A stretch of 25,966 nt of DNA from positions 1 through 25,966 of IMG/VR virus record IMGVR_UViG_3300020162_001361. One strand, 5' to 3'. The DNA comes from a virus. Below are positions 21,101 to 25,966 of the stretch, in pieces. The stretch's first letter is position 1. Each line of letters begins with the position of its first letter. Both the position numbers and the translations under genes were made by a program. The notes under the pieces were generated by a model. That model had not been told where the DNA came from. It made no database searches and saw only the letters and a program-made list of their open reading frames with translations.

Positions 21101-24100
21101 AGGTTGTTGTTGGCTTTGTCGTAGTCGAAGTGGAAGCCTTGGCGTCCGGTGCCGACGGCGGCGTCCACTCGGTCGAGGCGGAATTGCTTGATCGCGCTGC
21201 TGGGGCCGGCGATTTTGCCGCTGAATGGGTTTGCGGCTTTGTTGATGTTGGTGCCAATGCCGATGAGGGAGTTGATGGCGTCGCGGCGTTGCTCACCGAT
21301 TTTGTTGGAGCCTGGGAGGTCGTTGCGGTGATTGTCCATCCACTGCTTGAGGTCGGCCTCGATGAGTTTGATGTCGTTGTTGTAGAGACGACCGATGTTC
21401 GGTTCGCCGGCGTTGATGGCTTTGATGGCACGGTTGCGGAATTGGGTAAGGTCTAGGACGGATGCGAGGAGATTGTTTGGTCCGCTGAGTTCCCAGCCCC
21501 AGGGGATAATTTCGCGTGTGATGGCCTCGAGGTTGCCGAGCTTTTTGATCTGGAATGCGCCGGTGTCTCCGCTGCCGATGGAGTGGTAACGGACCTGCAT
21601 GCTTTCGCCGGTAGCGGCAGCAGTTTCAAATTGGCGAGCGAAGCCGCGTTGGTGTTGCGCGAATCCGTTGAGGAAATCGAACTGCTGCGGGAGTATGCGG
21701 CCTCGCACGGTGACGCGGCCGTCGGCTGTCTTCTTCGGGCCGAGATTTGGGTCGGTGGCTGGAATGAGCTTTGAGCCGACGAGCGTTTTGACCTGTTGCT
21801 GGCGCTTGATTGTTTCGGCGGTGATGTCGCGCTGTTCGCGGAAGACGGCTTGTCCGGTGGTTGGATCCATGCGGGCGAATTCATTAGCCATGACGCCGTT
21901 CCCATAGTCGTGGAACGTGACCTGGGGATTGTTTGCGAGGTCGCTTGCTCGTCCTGCTGGGGCCACACGGACGCCTCGGGCTTGGGTCTGCTCTGGGTGG
22001 TTGATCCAGTTGCGGTAGTTGTTGAGGTATTGGTCTAGCTGTTTTTTGAGGACAGGATCGGTCGCCAGGATGGGGTTCGCTTTAAAGAGGGGGTCCGGCT
22101 GGCCGGTGACAGGGTCGATGCGGACGCCCGAGATCGAGAGAGCGTTAGCCTGGGCACCGAGGAAGTTCTCCATGCTCCCGAGCCATGATCCGTCTGCTGG
22201 AAGGTGGCGGCGGATGCCGGCAAAGTCCATCGATTGGCTGGCTTGTCGGAAGTCCTCTGCAAAGATTTCGTCCCGAGCCCAGTCGAGTGGATCCATGTCG
22301 CCTCGGAGGAGTCCAGATTGGCCGAGCTCGTCCATCTTGGCGCTTATGGATGCAGGAGTGACAGGGAAGTTTTGCCCAGGGAATTTGGCGGCGTTTTCGT
22401 TTTGGATCATTGCGGTCGCGTATTCGCGGCCACGGGCTTCGACTCCGGCTTGGGTGTAGCGGCGGGTGGTGAAGGAGCGAATCGTATCGGCTTGGGCGCT
22501 GCCGAGGGCTCCGCTCTTGAGCAGGGCGTGCCCGAGTTCGTGCGGCACGATGCCGTCGCGTTTGGCGTCGAGGTTGACAAAGACACGGGCCTTTTCTCCT
22601 GGAGGCGCTTGGATGAAAAGTCCAGCGGCGCCATTTTGAAATTGAACTTTTGCGTTTTTGATGAAGTCGCTGTCTCCCGCTCGTTCTATGCCATCCAGCG
22701 GCACGAAATCCACCTTGTCGCGGAAGAATCCCTGCATGGCGGCGAGGTCGCCGAGTTGTTGCTTGGAGTAGGTCTGAATTGTCTTGGTGACATCGCCGCC
22801 GGCGAGCTCGACATCCATGAGCATGCGGGCGGTGTCAAAGGCGCGGGACTCGGCGCGGCGTTGCTCGAGGCCGGTGAATCTGCCAGCGGCTCCGCCTAAG
22901 GCGCCAAAACCAACGCCCATGCCGAACATATTTGCTGCGGCTTTATCCTCGTCGGCATTGAGTGCGAGGGCAACGAACGGGGCGTTGGCGACGGCGCCCT
23001 TTACCGCTCCGGTGGCTACGGCAGACGTTCCACGCACCCCTTGGACGATGGCGGGTGATGCGAGTGCGTCGGCGATGGCGCGGGTCTGCTTGCCGAGTCG
23101 TGGGTCGGCAGCGAGACGAGCTGGGGTGGACTCGATGGGGCGAAATCTGGTGGGGTTCTCGAGAGCTTCGCGTACCAAGGACAGCTCTGGAAAAGCCTCG
23201 AGCTTGGTGGCGACGGAAGCTTGAGCTATGTCGTCAAATCCCTCGCCGGCATCCGAGGCAACGCGCAGGATGGTGGCCGTGGGGCCAGCGATTTTCTGGA
23301 CCGTGCGTAGGACACCGAGTCCCGCTTTGTAGCCTAGGTAAGCGCCTCCGATGAACTTTGCCGCGTCCTGTGCTTGGGCAACTCCTGGTATATCGCTATC
23401 CAAGCCGAAGAATCCTGCACCGATGCCGCCAGCGGCAGACCACTTGGCCATCTTGATCTGGTTCTCTGGAGAAATCTTTGTGCCTTTTTGGATGATCTCT
23501 TGGAATTTTGCGGCACCAGTTTCCATGCCGGCGATGCCTTTGGCTGCGGCACGGTCAAGCACGCGGGCTGCTCTGGCACCACCCGCTTTAGTGAGACGGG
23601 AGAGGCCAAGGGTTTTTGCGCCTGCGCTAAGAGGGACGCCCATTGTAGCGATGTTGGTCGGCTCAAGTAGGCCGCCAGCCAGCTCCGAGGTGGCCTGCAT
23701 GGGTTGCTCGGTTTGGTTGCGACCTGTGACTAGTCGGGTGACGAACTCGGTGGGTGCAGTGGTAGATGCGACCCATTCTTCGAGTTCTTTTTGCCGTGAG
23801 CGCTCCATGACAAATCTGTCAAACTCTTCGTCCTTGAGGTCTTCTTCGGTGACGGCGCGAATGGATCGGCCTTGCCCTGCGGCGGCTTGTTGCTGGCCAG
23901 CGAGCACCTCCGCATCCGAGCGACCTGCGCCGGATTGACCGAATACAAACTCGCCCGTTTGCTCATCACGGCCGATAGGCGTGGGGGCATTCGTCTGGCG
24001 GATCCAGCGGGTCACAGCGTTGGTGTTGCGCCACGATTTCTTGGCCGTGGCTTTCATTGTCGCAGGGGAGCGGGCGAGAAATTCGCCTGGGTCATCCGAG

Positions 24101-24606
24101 ATTTCGTGGATCGTATCGCCGATTGTTTGCAAGAATCCTTGAGCTCCTGTCGCCGCGTCTTCAAGCAGCCCAGGTATTTTGCCTTCGGATTTCAGTCGAG
24201 CCTTGAGTTGCTTGGCCTCGAAGTATTCGTCGCGTGTCGGGATGTAGGTCGGGTCGTCGTAAACGGATGCGACTATTTTTTGATCGATTTCGTCGGGCGT
24301 AAATTTTGGGACGCTTTGATCGTAAAGATCAAGCTCTTCTGGAGTATAAGCTCGGCTGGGATCCAGTGATTTGATAGGCCCCATAGCGGGCCCGCGAGAC
24401 GGCTCGGGAATGGAAAAAGAAGTCCCGTCCCCGACGGCCAACTCGGGTGAGCCTGTTGCTTCAGGCGCTGTTGGTGCGCTTGCTACGGGGGCAGCAGAGG
24501 CGGTGCGGGAAATTTCTGGATTCTCGACCGGCAGCTCGGCGGCGGCCATTGCATCGAGTTCCTCGACGGTGTATTTCCTATCGTGCGACAGAGTATGTTC
24601 GGCCAT
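18130..24606 (-). CDS. Giant virion/ejection protein with zincin-like HELGH motif (polyvalent-type)
   Basis: A 2158-aa protein. The N-terminus is Pro/Ala-rich with repeated Y-T-(V/P)-E-E-L-D motifs (12-18 and 86-93). Glycine-rich hydrophobic stretches (GGIGAGFFGL, GGAYLGYKAGLG, MFGMGVGFGALGGAAG) fit a membrane-penetrating ejection protein. HELGH at 689-693 in GIVPHELGHALLKSG, with an EIFAEDF segment further on, is a zinc-metallopeptidase signature. A linker GQAMPD occurs at 1187-1192 and 1279-1284. The C-terminal half contains segments such as WDMAAKRVAVPGFI and WAIEKKDNP and a coiled-coil end. Large phage polyvalent proteins with zincin domains are thought to enter the cell with the DNA. The gene overlaps the upstream gene by 29 nt. 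The exact family is not proven. Confidence 0.6.
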   Translation of the reverse strand: MAEHTLSHDRKYTVEELDAMAAAELPVENPEISRTASAAPVASAPTAPEATGSPELAVGDGTSFSIPEPSRGPAMGPIKSLDPSRAYTPEELDLYDQSVPKFTPDEIDQKIVASVYDDPTYIPTRDEYFEAKQLKARLKSEGKIPGLLEDAATGAQGFLQTIGDTIHEISDDPGEFLARSPATMKATAKKSWRNTNAVTRWIRQTNAPTPIGRDEQTGEFVFGQSGAGRSDAEVLAGQQQAAAGQGRSIRAVTEEDLKDEEFDRFVMERSRQKELEEWVASTTAPTEFVTRLVTGRNQTEQPMQATSELAGGLLEPTNIATMGVPLSAGAKTLGLSRLTKAGGARAARVLDRAAAKGIAGMETGAAKFQEIIQKGTKISPENQIKMAKWSAAGGIGAGFFGLDSDIPGVAQAQDAAKFIGGAYLGYKAGLGVLRTVQKIAGPTATILRVASDAGEGFDDIAQASVATKLEAFPELSLVREALENPTRFRPIESTPARLAADPRLGKQTRAIADALASPAIVQGVRGTSAVATGAVKGAVANAPFVALALNADEDKAAANMFGMGVGFGALGGAAGRFTGLEQRRAESRAFDTARMLMDVELAGGDVTKTIQTYSKQQLGDLAAMQGFFRDKVDFVPLDGIERAGDSDFIKNAKVQFQNGAAGLFIQAPPGEKARVFVNLDAKRDGIVPHELGHALLKSGALGSAQADTIRSFTTRRYTQAGVEARGREYATAMIQNENAAKFPGQNFPVTPASISAKMDELGQSGLLRGDMDPLDWARDEIFAEDFRQASQSMDFAGIRRHLPADGSWLGSMENFLGAQANALSISGVRIDPVTGQPDPLFKANPILATDPVLKKQLDQYLNNYRNWINHPEQTQARGVRVAPAGRASDLANNPQVTFHDYGNGVMANEFARMDPTTGQAVFREQRDITAETIKRQQQVKTLVGSKLIPATDPNLGPKKTADGRVTVRGRILPQQFDFLNGFAQHQRGFARQFETAAATGESMQVRYHSIGSGDTGAFQIKKLGNLEAITREIIPWGWELSGPNNLLASVLDLTQFRNRAIKAINAGEPNIGRLYNNDIKLIEADLKQWMDNHRNDLPGSNKIGEQRRDAINSLIGIGTNINKAANPFSGKIAGPSSAIKQFRLDRVDAAVGTGRQGFHFDYDKANNNLLPEIPTPLPDLSRDLPTGQAMPDAKPLKPIEQMTDRQLSSFLRKHGEQPSSALDVARRWSDGDRMWGAHEMGDELSLHPITDMNELSGYSRDRLISLPKTTEDALYNPQGQAMPDIHPIEESARMIHSVYDQSLLAKDRDTALYPQNPVKGSVVLPPRYGLIGNAPGMPKNFTEVRELVKLLADRVHDTGLRETEFAQKSARFYSDMGTEAVTLAEIINPQITGIERFNRADEMLRYLALGSVRTNVPVNSTKSAGAAAASLGEFTAGYKMGFGEIQRATRQSQADFNAGKHFDLDIKGVQDKVRTFYINGLSEMIESARKNGDTASAEMLQTRAAKSLKLVDPNASKLTPQQLAETERILDGKATIDMWDMAAKRVAVPGFILDPKKRSDLKQPFEWTQKSKAAKDTIGSPRWAKVAKELAINSPAELRYQQARTLGIEGNFDWTAETWKARLDSEAPFAGADFTTYTAGTDAGLSPGGGGRLYDAQQAIDGLLADELNRRGLASMFGKEKLKARNAQEILWAIEKKDNPILANNDLSLFSDSIQPLKMELQAIAGTGGQRNVRGAQVLDAMERAYTAMARQELPFEVATVGTGRTATAINSALQTMEQAGDKQSLARLTAHFANNLADELTGLATQHGIKLQVDSVKTDLGGFTMDDGVYTETPQITAIVRGDRGDTKYLMQVVNEAVEQQGGNIFRRPSAKELYDPAVEKQPVVSFETGQMTTAQRTAFVTDLAKIRDSNGNRIFTGYTPSDKGVFIGGQFYDGDFMQAVLNSESAIQAVMAKHGISVSTSEKMVVPSYRSSDPVSPSPFRDAVQKLFYDKAVSGIAANAPTSVMQTANVEANLKSRLKKNETMFIGREELDALAKAITESESMSADQALARAGQSMEIPGTKKMQSAFADYVSGKKTKFEALPAEDKKVVSGYIKQARETAKTLRDQEAAFSKAAKDGIRKRRAEIADRYDPQRAFDEIDAADLMGYMSQTEVAQ
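20755..21048. repeat. 18-bp in-frame direct repeat within the giant gene
   Basis: ATCCGGCATGGCTTGGCC occurs at 20755-20772 and at 21031-21048, 276 bp (92 codons) apart. On the coding strand both give GQAMPD. DNA on the two sides differs in composition: G-rich codon use to the right (N-terminal half of the protein), more AT-rich to the left. Confidence 0.8.
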
Positions 24607-25468
24607 CAGGATTTAGTATTAATTTTTGACCACCAGGATAAATGCGAACAGCTGGTAGCTGGGTTTGTGGGGCTTGTTGGAAAGCGGGGGCGGAGTTTGG
24701 TTGGGCGGCCGGCTGTACTGGCGCTTGGGATGGTGCAGGTTGACCTGCACCTTCGATGCGTGTCTTGGCATCCAGCAGGTAGTCCTTCCAGATCATTTCG
24801 TTCTGGTGGAGACGCGGCGTCATGCTCTTGAGGAATTTCAATTCGTCCTGGGAGACTGGCTTGAGGAATTTGGTGAGCTCTAGCACGTCGTTATTGACGA
24901 GGCGCTCGAGCTCGGCACGCTGCGCTGCCTTGGCATCGTTCCAGCCGCCAGAGTCAATCATCGCCCCTCCAGACCCATCCCACTTGCCCACCAGACCGTC
25001 CATCGATGTATACCCTTTTGCTTTTGGGTTTGTGTATTTTTCGATCTTTCCAAGGACGAGTTGCTTGCGCACATCGATCTCGGCTTGTTCCTTCGCCTTG
25101 GCGATGGTTTCTTGCTCTAGCTTGCCGATATCGAGTTGGGTTTTCCGAGAGGTCAATTGAGCCGCTTGCGATTCCGCTTGAGCTTTCGGCGTGTTTTGCT
25201 CGCGGAGTCTTTTGTCAGTCTCGGTTACGAACATGGCCATCTGCTCGGGGCTCATTTGGAGGTCTGGATTTTCTTTGAGGTGGTAAAGCAGTTCTTGCTG
25301 AGGGCGTGAAAGAGACTCAAAGCCTTCGGTTTGCAAGCGAGCGGTGAGGCCATTGAAATCAAAAGACAACCCCTTGGATTGGCGCTGTGGCGGTGGGGGT
25401 GTCATCTCTGCAACGGGGGTCACGAAATCTGCCATATCCTCTGCGGTGGGATTGGGTTGAGGTGTCAT
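24578..25468 (-). CDS. Virion-associated coiled-coil protein, possible ejection protein
   Basis: A 296-aa protein with a Pro-rich N-terminus (TPPPPQRQSKGLSFDFNGL), a long charged helix around residues 90-140 (SQAAQLTSRKTQLDIGKLEQ, ETIAKAKEQAEIDVRKQL), a helical region with ERLVNNDVLELTKFLKPVSQ and a Gln/Pro/Ala-rich linker before a short end (AVRIYPGGQKLILNPDGRTY). The long coiled coil and Q/P/A linkers are like internal head or ejection proteins of podoviruses. It lies just upstream of the giant gene, so the pair with the preceding Gln/Ala-rich protein looks like a three-protein ejection set. No family is firmly recognised. Confidence 0.62.
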   Translation of the reverse strand: MTPQPNPTAEDMADFVTPVAEMTPPPPQRQSKGLSFDFNGLTARLQTEGFESLSRPQQELLYHLKENPDLQMSPEQMAMFVTETDKRLREQNTPKAQAESQAAQLTSRKTQLDIGKLEQETIAKAKEQAEIDVRKQLVLGKIEKYTNPKAKGYTSMDGLVGKWDGSGGAMIDSGGWNDAKAAQRAELERLVNNDVLELTKFLKPVSQDELKFLKSMTPRLHQNEMIWKDYLLDAKTRIEGAGQPAPSQAPVQPAAQPNSAPAFQQAPQTQLPAVRIYPGGQKLILNPDGRTYSVAR

Positions 25469-25474
25469 AATGTA

Positions 25475-25966
25475 TTATTGCCGATTAGGGACGAACTGAC
25501 GCCAATCTTGAGCTGGAGCTGCCGCAGGGGAGCCCTGCGGTTGCGCAGCTGGGGCGGTGGTGCTCATAGGCACTTGGTTAGCGGGAACTTGGTTTTGAAT
25601 GGCATTCCGCTGCCCAAAGCCTTGAATCTGCGCGGTGAGGTATTGGTTTTTCAGAATTTGATCAAATTGCGCCTGTTTTGGGACGATCATGCCTTGCTTG
25701 GCACCGAGAGACATCTTGCTGAATTTGTCTAGCTCATCTTGAGACATGAGAGGAGTTTGGCCGTCAATGCCTGGCGTTTGGGAATATTGGCCGGCCAACG
25801 AATCCAGATACTCAGATGTCATCTTGTTCTCGCCGGCCTTCGTCATCCCCCCCGCGATGGATCCTGCGGCGGATTCGAGGCCGTCGGAGATGCCTTTGGA
25901 AAATTGTTGCATGCCTTGCATGTAAGATTGCGCGGAGTTGGCTCCGGCGTTGGCGAGGATGTTGCC
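25475..25966 (-). CDS. Gln/Ala-rich virion protein, partial (5' end outside window)
   Basis: The frame is open to the window edge and adds GNILANAGANSAQSY before the first internal Met, so the true start lies beyond the window; 163 residues are visible. The visible part has a Gly/Ser/Ala amphipathic helix (FSKGISDGLESAAGSIAGGM), then a helical region (SQDELDKFSKMSLGAKQG, FDQILKNQYLTAQIQ) and a Gln/Pro/Ala-rich end (PAAQPQGSPAAAPAQ). The N-terminal A-N-A-G-A-x-x-A-Q-S-Y run resembles openings of phage internal or DNA-transfer proteins. It precedes the 296-aa protein gene by 6 nt. Confidence 0.6.
   Translation of the reverse strand, partial: GNILANAGANSAQSYMQGMQQFSKGISDGLESAAGSIAGGMTKAGENKMTSEYLDSLAGQYSQTPGIDGQTPLMSQDELDKFSKMSLGAKQGMIVPKQAQFDQILKNQYLTAQIQGFGQRNAIQNQVPANQVPMSTTAPAAQPQGSPAAAPAQDWRQFVPNRQ

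Noticed and set aside
1-25966. CRISPR array, insertion sequence or transposase
   Set aside because: No regularly spaced 25-40 bp repeats, no terminal inverted repeats with target duplication and no transposase motif were seen. The repeats found are short and local.

Overview
The window is a continuous stretch of a temperate, tailed double-stranded DNA phage genome, most likely podovirus-like. All but one of the genes lie on the minus strand, so the map reads from right to left. They are packed tightly, and about half of the junctions are 4-base ATGA stop/start overlaps. No housekeeping gene, rRNA or complete tRNA is visible. The host cannot be read directly. Genes that begin after a gap mostly lack a GGAGG ribosome binding site and have A-rich leaders instead, and the integrase C-terminus resembles integrases I associate with Verrucomicrobiota. 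A host in that phylum, or another phylum that uses few Shine-Dalgarno sites, is my best inference.

Layout in transcription order. (1) 25966 to 17936: the end of a virion operon, with a partial Gln/Ala-rich protein, a 296-aa coiled-coil protein, a 2158-aa giant protein with an HELGH zincin motif (a candidate ejected polyvalent protein) and a 65-aa protein, closed by a strong rho-independent terminator. (2) 17.9 to 17.58 kb: a 356-bp attachment region holding a tRNA 3'-end-like core and several short repeats. (3) 17.58 to 15.85 kb: tyrosine integrase and a switch made of two divergent ribbon-helix-helix genes that share a duplicated operator-like sequence. (4) 15.85 to 11.2 kb: an excisionase-like HTH protein, three tiny membrane peptides, a Sak4-like ATPase, an iron-sulfur PD-(D/E)XK nuclease, an SSB-like protein, a RuvC-like resolvase, small orphans and a winged-helix replication protein. 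(5) 11.17 to 8.2 kb: DnaB-like helicase, a miniature TGT/DpdA-like protein, a small orphan and a putative small terminase. (6) 8.2 kb to 1: a promoter-like and lox-like AT-rich gap, small coiled-coil genes, HNH endonuclease, large terminase, an HTH protein, a 95-aa orphan, scaffold, SU10-type major capsid protein, a 110-aa orphan, portal, and the start of a head-tail adaptor gene.

Phage genes lie on both sides of the att-like site. The sequence is therefore best explained as a free or circularly permuted phage genome with an intact attP, not as a prophage end. Tail and lysis genes are not seen and presumably lie outside the window, between the adaptor gene at the left edge and the virion genes entering from the right.

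The most unusual items are the short guanine-exchange (TGT/DpdA-like) protein inside the replication operon, the giant HELGH protein with a duplicated linker at a visible change in base composition, the two-RHH switch with duplicated operators, the repeat-rich attP, the lox-like site at 8.17 kb and the 27-bp triple repeat shared by two neighbouring coiled-coil genes.
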